From NCBI GenBank assembly GCA_947627535.1, contig CANQWM010000001.1, positions 186,001 to 250,000 of the forward strand: a stretch of DNA of 64,000 bases, given 5' to 3'. Origin of the DNA: an uncultured Acetatifactor sp. (GTDB lineage Bacteria; Bacillota; Clostridia; Lachnospirales; Lachnospiraceae). Position 1 is the stretch's first letter, and every line of letters starts with the position of its first letter. The notes below the pieces were generated by a model, which saw nothing but the letters and a program-made list of their open reading frames with translations, had not been told where the DNA came from and did no database searches. Below are positions 18,971 through 27,672 of this stretch, piece after piece. The translations under genes were made by a program, and so were the position numbers.

Positions 18971-19571
18971 GAGACTGAAAAAGGAATATCCGGAGACGGT
19001 CTGTACGCTGGAATACGATCAAGCCTGGAAGCTGCTGGTCAGTGTAAGGCTTGCGGCACAGTGTACGGATGCCCGGGTCAACGTGGTGGTGGAGAAGCTG
19101 TACGAAAAATTCCCGGACGTAAATGCCCTTGCCGCCGCCGACGTAAAGGAGATTGAAGAGATCGTGCATCCCTGCGGCCTTGGGAACAGCAAGGCGAGGG
19201 ATATCAGCGCCTGCATGAGGACGCTGCGGGACGAGTACGGCGGGAAGGTGCCGGAGGATTTTGAAAGGCTTCTCGCCCTGCCGGGCGTGGGAAGAAAAAG
19301 CGCAAATCTGATCATGGGGGATGTTTTCGGAAAGCCTGCCATCGTGACGGACACCCACTGCATCCGGCTTGTGAACCGTATGGGACTTGTGGACGGGATC
19401 AAAGAGCCGGCGAAGGTGGAAAAGGAGCTTTGGAAGCTGATCCCGCCCCAGGAGGGAAACGATTTCTGCCACAGGCTGGTGGACCACGGAAGGGCGGTAT
19501 GCACCGCCAGGACAAAGCCGTACTGCGACAGATGCTGTCTGCTGGGGATCTGTAAGCAGGCGGGGATCTGA
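18936..19571 (+). CDS. nth: endonuclease III
   Basis: Base-excision repair glycosylase/AP lyase for oxidised pyrimidines. 211 aa. The helix-hairpin-helix LPGVGRKSANLIMG carries the catalytic Lys, and VTDTHCIRL carries the catalytic Asp. The C-terminal [4Fe-4S] motif reads C-x7-C-x2-C-x5-C, one residue longer in the first spacing than the textbook x6. The start overlaps the LytTR gene, so the two are co-transcribed. Confidence 0.95.
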   Translation: MTKKQRALEIIERLKKEYPETVCTLEYDQAWKLLVSVRLAAQCTDARVNVVVEKLYEKFPDVNALAAADVKEIEEIVHPCGLGNSKARDISACMRTLRDEYGGKVPEDFERLLALPGVGRKSANLIMGDVFGKPAIVTDTHCIRLVNRMGLVDGIKEPAKVEKELWKLIPPQEGNDFCHRLVDHGRAVCTARTKPYCDRCCLLGICKQAGI

Positions 19572-19612
19572 CGATTTTTGACGATAAAACGGATGTTCTG
19601 TGTACGATATAA

Positions 19613-19641
19613 TTGACACAAAATGGCAGGTGTGTTATAAA
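19613..19641 (+). promoter_or_regulatory. strong candidate promoter for the lipoprotein gene
   Basis: TTGACA (19613-19618), 17 bp and TATAAA (19636-19641), followed by a leader of about 70 nt to the ATG at 19718. Close to the sigma-A consensus. Confidence 0.65.
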
Positions 19642-19717
19642 AATATTGCAGGGAGGATTATGCGAAGGATTGGTATTTAATGAATATCTATAATATAAAA
19701 GGAGAAGGAGATTCAAT

Positions 19718-22090
19718 ATGTCCGGAAACAGAAATGTCATGCAGCATCCATCCTATTTATTGCCTTTCAGAAAAGCGGCGGCCGTGTTCAGGGCTGTTTT
19801 TTTGTTTTTTTCCGTCTTTCTGCTGACGGGGTGCGGCGGAAGGAAGGAAAAGGAAAACGATGCCGGTGCGGCATCGTGGAAGGAAAAGGGGTTTGCTCTG
19901 GAAGGAGAGATTATGCAGGAGCAGGCGCTCTGGGTGGAAAGGTATGTACCCTGGTCTCATGACGGTCTGCCTTATGGCGAAGAAACGGATGTTCTATTAA
20001 AAGACAGCGTCTGCCTGGGAAACAGGGCGTACAATCTGTATGGGGTGTATGATATTACAAACCGGGATGCGGCGGGAAGGGCTGCTCTGTCAAAGCTTGT
20101 GCTGGATTGTTACGACGCGGATGGGATGGAGCGTTCTCTGCGGGAAATCTCTCTGGAGGAGCTTGGAATGGAAGATCCGTTTGAGCGTGTCGGAAAGATG
20201 GATGCGCTGGACGGAACGGTCCTGGCGTTTCAGATATACGGACATGAGGTGGAGGATAGCCTGTACAGGCCTGTATCGGAGAAAATACAGGCTCTGGGAG
20301 GAAAGGAAGAGGGCTTTGCGGCGGACGTGATGGAGGTCTGGCTGGAAAAGGGCGTTATGCCAACTCAGTCCGAGGGTGCGTTCACCGTAAACTGGATCTG
20401 TGACGGGACGGGAAACAGCTATGCAGTCGGCATGGATGGAAACAGCCTGTATGTTTTGGACTCTGAGGGCGGACTTCTGGCGGAATACCTTTCAGATCCC
20501 GGGGATCTTATTGTCAGCTCCATGAAGACGGAGGACGGAGAACCGGTATTTCTGATCCAGGGAGAAGACGGGAAAAAGAAGGAGCTGATCTGGCTTGACA
20601 CACAGAGTGGACAGTTCAGGGAGCTGGCCGACCTGGGAGAAGAACAGGTGACGCGCCTGTACGGTATGCAGGACGGGTTCGTCTATTATGAAAATCCAGA
20701 CGGGATCGTCAGATGGGATGTGGCTTCGGGAGCCAGACAGCTTGTGCTGGATTTTGCCCAAAACGGGGTATCGGTGAAATCCTGCGAGACAATGCTTCTG
20801 TTTTGTTCGGGAAAGCCGCCCGTCCTTAGAATCTATAACCTTTCGGAGGATGGTTCGGAGGAGGAAGACTGGCTGGCCGTGCTGTCTGAGGAACCGTCCC
20901 AGGGAACCGATACAGTCCATATCGCCTGCCTTGTCGAAGCAGGGAAGCGCATAGAAAACGCCGCGGCTCTTGCCGGGCGCAGGGACAGGAATTGTCTTTA
21001 TATGCTGGAGAATTCCGGGAATATTTCCCTAGAGGACTATCGGGACAGGATCTTTGCGGAGCTTGCGGCGGGAAAGGGACCGGATATCCTCTACGTTACC
21101 AGGGAGGACGCCAGACTGCTGCAGGAGAAGGGACTTACGGCGGATCTTGAAACGCTGGTGTCGGAAGAGACGCTGGATCGTCTGATGCCGGGAGCGGTTC
21201 TTCTGGGAACGGCGGACGGGACATTTATCGGGCTGCCGGCGGGTCTGCAGGCCAGAAGCCTGCTGGTGGGCAGGGATGTTTTCGACGGGGAGAGCTGGAC
21301 GCTGGAGGAGGTTGCGGCCTTGATACATAGCGGCAGGCTGGAGCCAAGAATGCTGTCGAACAGCAGGTCAGGTTACTTTAGCTCTTTTGCCACTATAATT
21401 ACCCTGATCGGATACAGTCTGGAGGATTCCTTCCTGATTGACTGGGAAAACAGAGTATGTCATTTCGATGACGAGAGGTTTGTGGGGCTTCTGGAGGATG
21501 TGGGAAGAGAGCATGCTTCCGATGAAGTCCCGACGGATAAGAGGACAGTAAACGGGGGCGGAAGTCAGATGGTGGACGTGAGTCTGTACAGTGTCGAAAG
21601 CGGGAGCTTTCTGGGCTGCCGGGGCGCGGAAGGAAGCCATTATATCGGATTTCCAACAGAGGGAGCCAGCGGCAGCTTTCTGGATACGGATGGTCTGCTG
21701 GTGGTAAAAAAGGATCCCGTCAACCCGGAAGCTGTGGCCGGATTTTTGGAATGCCTGCTGGAAAGCGAGAATCAGTTCCTGTATGATCCGTTCAGTTTGT
21801 ATAATCTCCCTGTCGTCTATTTTCCCACGGATGAGATCCAATATGACGATACGGACGGATCCGCGTGGTGGAACGGGGAAGAACTCCTTGTTTTTGAAGA
21901 CGGGACCACCTCCCTGCATGAGGCAAACGCCCTTCTGGAGCGCTGTGTGCCGGCCCCGCTGGTATACAGCGACCTGATGGATATTATCAGGGAGGAACTG
22001 AACGCATATTTTGAAGAAGAGGACAGGACGGTTCAGGATACCGTGGATAAGATCAACAATCGGGTTCAGCTGTATCTGGATGAAGGATGA
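19718..22090 (+). CDS. large lipoprotein with a solute-binding-like C-terminal half
   Basis: 790 aa. The signal peptide ends in the lipobox LLTGCGG (Cys near residue 38), so the protein should be lipid-anchored outside the membrane. The N-terminal half looks like repeated beta-strand blades (NSLYVLDSEGGLLAEY, FVYYENPDGIVRWD), possibly a propeller. From about residue 400 it resembles family-1 extracellular solute-binding proteins (IFAELAAGKGPDILYV, GLPAGLQARSLLVGRDVF, and a ladder of helices to the end). No permease or ATPase gene is adjacent, so transport is uncertain; sensing or polymer binding are alternatives. Confidence 0.7.
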   Translation: MSGNRNVMQHPSYLLPFRKAAAVFRAVFLFFSVFLLTGCGGRKEKENDAGAASWKEKGFALEGEIMQEQALWVERYVPWSHDGLPYGEETDVLLKDSVCLGNRAYNLYGVYDITNRDAAGRAALSKLVLDCYDADGMERSLREISLEELGMEDPFERVGKMDALDGTVLAFQIYGHEVEDSLYRPVSEKIQALGGKEEGFAADVMEVWLEKGVMPTQSEGAFTVNWICDGTGNSYAVGMDGNSLYVLDSEGGLLAEYLSDPGDLIVSSMKTEDGEPVFLIQGEDGKKKELIWLDTQSGQFRELADLGEEQVTRLYGMQDGFVYYENPDGIVRWDVASGARQLVLDFAQNGVSVKSCETMLLFCSGKPPVLRIYNLSEDGSEEEDWLAVLSEEPSQGTDTVHIACLVEAGKRIENAAALAGRRDRNCLYMLENSGNISLEDYRDRIFAELAAGKGPDILYVTREDARLLQEKGLTADLETLVSEETLDRLMPGAVLLGTADGTFIGLPAGLQARSLLVGRDVFDGESWTLEEVAALIHSGRLEPRMLSNSRSGYFSSFATIITLIGYSLEDSFLIDWENRVCHFDDERFVGLLEDVGREHASDEVPTDKRTVNGGGSQMVDVSLYSVESGSFLGCRGAEGSHYIGFPTEGASGSFLDTDGLLVVKKDPVNPEAVAGFLECLLESENQFLYDPFSLYNLPVVYFPTDEIQYDDTDGSAWWNGEELLVFEDGTTSLHEANALLERCVPAPLVYSDLMDIIREELNAYFEEEDRTVQDTVDKINNRVQLYLDEG

Positions 22091-22122
22091 GGGATTGAAG
22101 GATGAGGGATTGAAGGATGAGG
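22081..22122 (+). repeat. 15-bp tandem repeat, 2.8 copies, carrying ribosome-binding sites
   Basis: TGAAGGATGAGGGAT is repeated at 22081-22095 and 22096-22110, with a partial copy at 22111-22122. The lipoprotein stop lies in the first copy, and the nucleoside phosphorylase start lies in or just after the last. Each unit has an AAGGATGAGG that can act as a Shine-Dalgarno sequence. Confidence 0.85.
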
Positions 22123-23421
22123 ATGTATGATATCATCATGAAAAAGCGGAACGGCGCAGAACTGACGGCGGAGGAGATCCGCTTTTTCGTGGAGGGGTAT
22201 ACAAAGGGAGAAATACCGGATTATCAGGCGTCCGCCCTGATGATGGCGATTTATTTCCGGAAGATGACAAGACGTGAGACAGCCGCTCTTACCATGGCGA
22301 TGGCACACAGCGGCGATATGCTGGATCTGTCCGCCGTCCGGGGGATCAAGGTGGATAAGCACAGTACGGGGGGCGTGGGAGACAAGACCTCTCTTGCGCT
22401 GGCGCCCATGGCCGCAGCCTGCGGCATTCCGGTGGCGAAGATGAGCGGGAGAGGCCTGGGCCATACCGGCGGCACGATAGATAAGCTGGAGAGCTTTCCG
22501 GGGTTCACCACGGCGCTTACCAGGGAGCAGTTTATCGAAAATGTAAACCGGATCGGAATCGCTATCATGGGGCAGACGGCGGAGCTTGCGCCCGCGGACA
22601 AAAAGCTGTATGCCCTGCGGGACGTGACGGCCACGGTGGATAATATGTCCCTGATTGCAAGCTCTATCATGAGCAAGAAGCTGGCGGCGGGGGCGGACGC
22701 CATCGTTCTTGACGTGAAGACGGGAAGCGGCGCCTTTATGAAGAAGGAGACGGACGCAAGGGCGCTGGCGGAGGAGATGGTGCAGATCGGCAGGGACGCG
22801 GGCAGAAGGACATCGGCGGTGATCTCCGACATGGACCAGCCGCTGGGATACGCCGTGGGAAATGCCCTTGAGGTAAAGGAGGCCATCGCCGCTTTGCGGG
22901 GAGAGGGCCCGGCGGATTTTATGGAGCTGTGTGATACGCTGGGAAGCCAGATGCTTCTGGCCGGCGGAAGGGCCCAAAGCCGGGAGGAGGCACGCGGGAT
23001 GCTGAAGGAGGCGGTCCGCACCGGCAGCGCGTTAAAGAAGCTGGCGGAATTTGTGGAGGCACAGGGCGGGAACCCGGCGGCCGTATATGACACGGAGCTG
23101 CTTCCCAAGGCGCGCCTGGTCCAGTCTGTCCCCGCGCCGAAGAGCGGTTATGTGAACCGGATCGCCTGCGACGAGGTGGGGATCTGTTCCCTGATCCTGG
23201 GCGGCGGCAGGGAGACGAAGGAAAGCGGGATTGATCTCTCTGTGGGACTCGTCCTGGGTAAGAAGGTTGGAGACTGGGTGGAAAAGGGAGAACCCCTTGC
23301 CATGATCCACGCCAACGATCCCGGAAGGGCGGACGCAGCCCGAAAAAGGTTTCTTCTGGCCTGTGAGATTTCGGAGACGGAGCCCGTAAAAAGGCCCTTG
23401 ATCCGGGATATCCTGTCCTGA
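22117..23421 (+). CDS. pyrimidine-nucleoside (thymidine) phosphorylase
   Basis: Splits thymidine, uridine or deoxyuridine with phosphate to the base and (deoxy)ribose-1-phosphate. 434 aa. The signature SGRGLGHTGGTIDKLESFPG is at about 110-129, and the phosphate loop KHSTGGVGDK is nearby. C-terminal barrel-sandwich domain (about 345-434). Low-GC Gram-positives usually have the broad-specificity Pdp form. The starts at 22117 (MRMYDII) and 22123 (MYDII) are both possible; MRMYDII is common in the family. The tandem repeat supplies the ribosome site. Confidence 0.93.
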   Translation: MRMYDIIMKKRNGAELTAEEIRFFVEGYTKGEIPDYQASALMMAIYFRKMTRRETAALTMAMAHSGDMLDLSAVRGIKVDKHSTGGVGDKTSLALAPMAAACGIPVAKMSGRGLGHTGGTIDKLESFPGFTTALTREQFIENVNRIGIAIMGQTAELAPADKKLYALRDVTATVDNMSLIASSIMSKKLAAGADAIVLDVKTGSGAFMKKETDARALAEEMVQIGRDAGRRTSAVISDMDQPLGYAVGNALEVKEAIAALRGEGPADFMELCDTLGSQMLLAGGRAQSREEARGMLKEAVRTGSALKKLAEFVEAQGGNPAAVYDTELLPKARLVQSVPAPKSGYVNRIACDEVGICSLILGGGRETKESGIDLSVGLVLGKKVGDWVEKGEPLAMIHANDPGRADAARKRFLLACEISETEPVKRPLIRDILS

Positions 23422-23426
23422 CAATC

Positions 23427-23457
23427 ATGCCCCGGCAAATCCGGGGCATAGTTTTTT
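23427..23457 (+). terminator. rho-independent terminator after the nucleoside phosphorylase gene
   Basis: ATGCCCCGG (23427-23435), loop CAAAT, CCGGGGCAT (23441-23449), then AG and TTTTTT. Perfect 9-bp GC-rich stem, 6 bp after the stop codon. Confidence 0.95.
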
Positions 23458-23480
23458 GTCTGGGGTAATATAAATGAAAC

Positions 23481-23774
23481 ATGAGAAGAAAAAAGGAACG
23501 CAGCCCGCAAACCGAATCACAAAAGGAGTCACTGGTAGAGTCTCTGAGGCTTCCCAAGGACATTCTCATGGGGGCCATCAAGGTCACGCTGACAGGCTCC
23601 TGCGAGGCGTGGATCGAAAATTACCGGGGGATTCTGGAGTACACGGAAAACCAGATCCTCCTGCAGGGAAAGACCTGTCAGGTCTGCTTTGAGGGCGCCG
23701 GGCTTTCCATCGATTATTATACCAACGAGGATATGAAGATCAGCGGCTGTATCGCCTGCGTGAGATATCTGTAA
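23481..23774 (+). CDS. yqfC: YabP/YqfC-family sporulation protein
   Basis: 97 aa. After a charged N-terminus comes the YabP/YqfC fold (LTGSCEAWIENYRGILEYTE, then VCFEGAGLSIDYYTNEDMKISGCI). In Bacillus, yqfC and yqfD are sigma-E-controlled sporulation genes beside phoH, the same order as here. The start at 23481 gives the usual length; its ribosome site is weak. Confidence 0.88.
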   Translation: MRRKKERSPQTESQKESLVESLRLPKDILMGAIKVTLTGSCEAWIENYRGILEYTENQILLQGKTCQVCFEGAGLSIDYYTNEDMKISGCIACVRYL

Positions 23775-23807
23775 GCGCGTTGGAGGCGGATGGAAAGAGG
23801 ATAGGAA

Positions 23808-25034
23808 ATGATAAAGCTTCTGAAATATCTGAGGGGATACCTGCGCATCCGCGTGTGGGGATTCTCGCCGGAACGGTTCATGAATCTGTGCAGCAATAAG
23901 GGGATCCTGCTCTGGGACATTGAAAAGCAGGGCGATGTGTACGAAATGTGCATTCACCTGAAGGGCTTCCGGGCGCTGCGCCCCATTGTAAAAAAGACGG
24001 GAACAAGGGCAGCCATATTGGAACGGTATGGACTGCCTTTTCTTCTGCCGCGGCTGTTAAAGCGGAAGGTTTTTGCGGCGGGGCTTTTGCTGGCTGTGGC
24101 GTTCTGGATCTTTTCCGCCCGGTATGTGTGGAGCATCGAGCTGAGCGGCAACTATCAGATCACCCGGGATGTGTTCGACGACTTCCTGGAATCCCATGGC
24201 ATTGCCATCGGAATGAGAAGGGATTTGCTGGATATCGAGGAGCTGGAGAAGGAGATCCGGCGGCAGTTTCCCCAGGTTACATGGGCGTCGGCGAAGCTTG
24301 CGGGCACAAGGCTTGTGGTGGATATCAAGGAAAATGATGCGCCCATTGTCACGGAGAAACCGCAGACAGAGGGCGGAACGGATCTTATATCAGAGTACGG
24401 CGGCGTGGTTGTCTCCATGATCGTGCGCAGCGGCGTCCCGGCTGTCTCCATCGGAGATACTGTGGAGGAGGGGACGATCCTTGTGGGAGGGAAGGTCCCC
24501 ATCTTAAACGATGATGGGACGGTGCGGGAGTATCATTATGTTGACGCGGACGCCGACATTATCCTGGAGCACACGGTAACCTGTGAAGAGCATCTTGCCT
24601 TCGACTATGTGAAGAAGGTCTTTACCGGCAGGGAAAAAAAGAGCCATTATCTGCGGCTTGGGAGCCGCAGGCTGCAGCTTCCCGGCGAAAAGCCTTATCT
24701 GGTGTATGACAGCCTGGTCAGGGAGAGCAGGCCTGTCCTTTTTGAGAAGCTTTCCGTCCCTGTCGCCTTCGGAATCTGTACCTATCGGGAATATCAGAAT
24801 GTAGAGTTTCGGTATACGAAGGAGGAGGCCGCGCAGGTCCTAAACGAAAAATTAATTGCTTTTCTTACAAGTTTAGAGGAAAAAGGGGTACAAATTATTG
24901 AAAAAAATGTTACAATAAATACAAATGGAGGCGAATGGGTTCTGAGCGGGGAATTTCTTGTACACGGTCCCGTGGGGAAAAGTGCCGCCACCGTTAAAAC
25001 TGAAAGCGGAGAAACCCGGGAAGATGAACAGTGA
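23808..25034 (+). CDS. yqfD: sporulation protein YqfD
   Basis: 408-aa membrane protein of the YqfD family. The soluble N-terminal part (1-85) is followed by one clear helix (about 88-106), then a POTRA-like region (SIELSGNYQITRDVFDDFL) and a long extracytoplasmic domain. In Bacillus it is made in the mother cell, and its loss impairs sporulation. The 3' end overlaps phoH by 11 bp. Confidence 0.9.
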   Translation: MIKLLKYLRGYLRIRVWGFSPERFMNLCSNKGILLWDIEKQGDVYEMCIHLKGFRALRPIVKKTGTRAAILERYGLPFLLPRLLKRKVFAAGLLLAVAFWIFSARYVWSIELSGNYQITRDVFDDFLESHGIAIGMRRDLLDIEELEKEIRRQFPQVTWASAKLAGTRLVVDIKENDAPIVTEKPQTEGGTDLISEYGGVVVSMIVRSGVPAVSIGDTVEEGTILVGGKVPILNDDGTVREYHYVDADADIILEHTVTCEEHLAFDYVKKVFTGREKKSHYLRLGSRRLQLPGEKPYLVYDSLVRESRPVLFEKLSVPVAFGICTYREYQNVEFRYTKEEAAQVLNEKLIAFLTSLEEKGVQIIEKNVTINTNGGEWVLSGEFLVHGPVGKSAATVKTESGETREDEQ

Positions 25035-26037
25035 CAGGGAATATTCACTAAGTCTTGAGATGCCGAGCGAGCATATGCGCAAGGTCTTCGGCGCACAGGA
25101 TGTCTATGTAAAAAAGCTGGAGCATGATTTTGGCGTCGCGGTGGTGAACCGCAACGGCAGCGTCACCGTTTCCGGTGACGAGGAAATGGTCCGAAAGGCC
25201 GCGGGTGTGCTGAACCAGCTTACCATACTCTCCGAGAGGGGAAACGAGATTGAGGAGCAGAGCGTAGATTACGCCATTACAATGGGAATGGAATCACAGG
25301 AAAATGTAGTCTCGGAAATAGATGCGGACTGTATCTGCCACACAGTAAACGGTAAACCGATCAAGCCCAAGACGCTGGGGCAGAAGACATATGTGGACGC
25401 CATAAGAAAGAATATGATCGTGTTCGGGCTGGGGCCTGCGGGTACGGGAAAGACCTACCTTGCCATGGCCATGGCGGTCACGGCGTTTAAGAACGAAGAG
25501 GTGGGGCGGATCATCCTGACAAGGCCTGCCATAGAGGCGGGAGAAAAGCTGGGTTTTCTGCCCGGAGACCTGCAAAGCAAGGTGGATCCCTATTTAAGAC
25601 CGCTGTATGACGCGCTGTATCAGATCATGGGGGCGGAAAGCTTTGCCAGAAACATGGAAAGGGGGCTGATAGAAGTGGCGCCCCTTGCCTATATGCGCGG
25701 CCGGACCCTGGACAACGCCTATATCATTCTGGACGAGGCGCAGAACACCACACCGGCCCAGATGAAGATGTTTTTGACCCGGATCGGCTTCGGCGCGAAG
25801 GTAGTGGTCACGGGAGATGCGTCCCAGAAGGATCTGCCGTCGGGAACGCGGTCCGGTCTGGATGTGGCCGCGAAAGTCCTGGGGAAGATCGAAGGGATTG
25901 CATTCTGTAACCTGACCAGCAGGGATGTGGTGCGCCACCCCCTTGTACAGCGTATTGTAAAGGCTTATGATGATTACGAATCCAAAGAAAAAAACAGAAA
26001 CAGAAATAAATATGGAAGAAAACAGGCGGACGCTTAG
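25024..26037 (+). CDS. phoH: PhoH-family ATPase
   Basis: 337 aa. P-loop GPAGTGKT is at about 137-144, and the DEAQNTTPAQMKMFLTRIG motif is the PhoH hallmark. The N-terminal KH-like region (1-75) is typical. PhoH proteins are predicted RNA helicases or ATPases that act with YbeY in RNA processing; ybeY is two genes downstream. The ATG at 25024 was chosen because it overlaps yqfD only slightly and begins the conserved N-terminus. Confidence 0.93.
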   Translation: MNSDREYSLSLEMPSEHMRKVFGAQDVYVKKLEHDFGVAVVNRNGSVTVSGDEEMVRKAAGVLNQLTILSERGNEIEEQSVDYAITMGMESQENVVSEIDADCICHTVNGKPIKPKTLGQKTYVDAIRKNMIVFGLGPAGTGKTYLAMAMAVTAFKNEEVGRIILTRPAIEAGEKLGFLPGDLQSKVDPYLRPLYDALYQIMGAESFARNMERGLIEVAPLAYMRGRTLDNAYIILDEAQNTTPAQMKMFLTRIGFGAKVVVTGDASQKDLPSGTRSGLDVAAKVLGKIEGIAFCNLTSRDVVRHPLVQRIVKAYDDYESKEKNRNRNKYGRKQADA

Positions 26038-27175
26038 CTGGAAGCTGTTTCCCGCCGAGCTGGCGATTCTGGTGCTGGGCGGCGCAGGCATGTGGTTCCT
26101 GGGCAGAATACGTCAGATACCGGAGGACAGGCTGCTCGGCGGCTGTGTGACGGTGATCCTCGGGCTGGCGGTGACGGGCTTTCATTTCCGCAGGGAGTAT
26201 CTGCGGGGGGAGCTGGATTACAATAACGAAGAGCATGTGTTCCGCTTCTGGATCTGCATGGGAGCCTGCCTTGCGGCGGCCTTCGTCTGCGGCTTCCTGC
26301 CGGTGGCGGGATGGCCCTTTCTGCTGGTGTATGTGCTGTTAGCGCTGTTCGGCAATATGAGTACGGGGCTTCTGGGGGCGTCGGTGCTGCTGGTGGTGCC
26401 TGTTACGCTGGGGGGCGGTTCCGTGAACGGATATGTCCTGTATCTGATCAGCGGCGCTTTTGCCCTGACGCTGTTTCGGCATCTGGAGAGCGACTTCCAC
26501 ATCGGGATTCCACTGACGCTGTCCGTCCTGTGTCTGCTTGTCTGCGAGACGGCCTGCGTGGTGCTGCCCGAGAATGCCCGGCCGGATGCGGAGATGTTCG
26601 TGGTCCCCGGGGTGAATATGATTATCACCAGTATCCTGCTTTTGGGATGCCTGAAGCTGTTTTCCTCCACGGTGGTGTACCAGCACAGGAATACGTATCT
26701 GGATGTGAACGATACAGAGGCGCCTGCGCTTGTCAGCCTGCGGGAAACGGACAGGCGGGAATATATGCGCACGATCCATACGGCTTATTTCTGCGAGCGG
26801 ATCGGAATGCGGCTGGGATTTGACGTGGACGCCTTAAAATGCGCGGGGTATTATCATCGGCTCCGGGATTGCGAGGAGAATCATTTTCCTCCCGCAGCCG
26901 TGGAGATCCTGGAGGATTATTGGAACAACAGAAGGCAGGTCAGGCACAGGGAGACGGCGGTTTTGGTCTGCGCCGATACGGTGGTGGATTCCATCAGTGG
27001 AATGGTTGAGCAGAAGCCGGGGGCTGGGATCGATTACGACAGGGTGATCGATGCCATATTTGAAAATTTCCTGAGGGAAGGAAGCTTTGATCTGTGCGAT
27101 ATCACTATGCGGGAATTTCGTATGATGCAGCGGATTTTCAAGGAGGAAAAGCTATATTATGACTTTCTGCGTTGA
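26012..27175 (+). CDS. PgpH-like 7TM-HD protein, truncated and with a degenerate HD site
   Basis: 387 aa, about half the length of Bacillus PgpH (YqfF), the c-di-AMP phosphodiesterase encoded at this position (between phoH and ybeY). The large extracellular 7TMR-HDED domain is absent. About seven membrane segments (15-215) precede a cytoplasmic HD-like domain. Its catalytic dyad YYHDIGK reads YYHRLRD (H282, then R283 in place of Asp), while H256 and D332 (ADTVVDS) remain. The C-terminal tail (LCDITMREFRMMQRIF) still matches PgpH. The start is uncertain: 26012 gives a 26-bp overlap with phoH, 25967 a 71-bp overlap. Hydrolysis is doubtful; ligand binding may remain. Confidence 0.75.
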   Translation: MEENRRTLSWKLFPAELAILVLGGAGMWFLGRIRQIPEDRLLGGCVTVILGLAVTGFHFRREYLRGELDYNNEEHVFRFWICMGACLAAAFVCGFLPVAGWPFLLVYVLLALFGNMSTGLLGASVLLVVPVTLGGGSVNGYVLYLISGAFALTLFRHLESDFHIGIPLTLSVLCLLVCETACVVLPENARPDAEMFVVPGVNMIITSILLLGCLKLFSSTVVYQHRNTYLDVNDTEAPALVSLRETDRREYMRTIHTAYFCERIGMRLGFDVDALKCAGYYHRLRDCEENHFPPAAVEILEDYWNNRRQVRHRETAVLVCADTVVDSISGMVEQKPGAGIDYDRVIDAIFENFLREGSFDLCDITMREFRMMQRIFKEEKLYYDFLR

Positions 27176-27662
27176 GAACGAGACGGGAGAGGAATTTCCC
27201 TTTTCCGCGGAGGATACGGCACGGCAGGTATGCGAAGGCGTACTGAAGGCGGAGGGGTGCCCGTACCCGGCTTCGGTGTATCTTCTGCTTACGGACGGGG
27301 AAGAGATCCGCAGGCTGAACAGGCAGTACCGGCAGACGGACCGGGTGACGGATGTCCTTTCCTTTCCCAATCTGGATTTTTCCGAGCCGGGCCGTTTTGA
27401 GATACCCAAGGAGAGGGAAGCGGATTATTTTGACCCGGATACGGGAGAGCTGGTGCTGGGGGATATCTGTATCTGTGTGGAGAGGATGCGGGAGCAGGCG
27501 GAGAGCTACGGCCACAGCCTGCGGCGGGAATTTGCCTTTCTGGTAGCCCACAGCATGTTCCACCTGTGCGGCTATGACCACATGGAGGAGGCGGACGCCC
27601 GGCTGATGGAGAAAAAACAGGAAGAGATACTGGAGGCACTGGGAATTACCCGGGACGATTGA
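27159..27662 (+). CDS. ybeY: rRNA maturation endoribonuclease YbeY
   Basis: 167 aa. The zinc site HSMFHLCGYDH gives H131, H135 and H141 in the H-x3-H-x5-H pattern of the family, and TDVLSFP is also conserved. It acts in 16S rRNA 3'-end maturation and ribosome quality control. The start overlaps the 3' end of the PgpH-like gene by 17 bp. Confidence 0.95.
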   Translation: MTFCVENETGEEFPFSAEDTARQVCEGVLKAEGCPYPASVYLLLTDGEEIRRLNRQYRQTDRVTDVLSFPNLDFSEPGRFEIPKEREADYFDPDTGELVLGDICICVERMREQAESYGHSLRREFAFLVAHSMFHLCGYDHMEEADARLMEKKQEEILEALGITRDD

Positions 27663-27672
27663 GGGACAGCGG

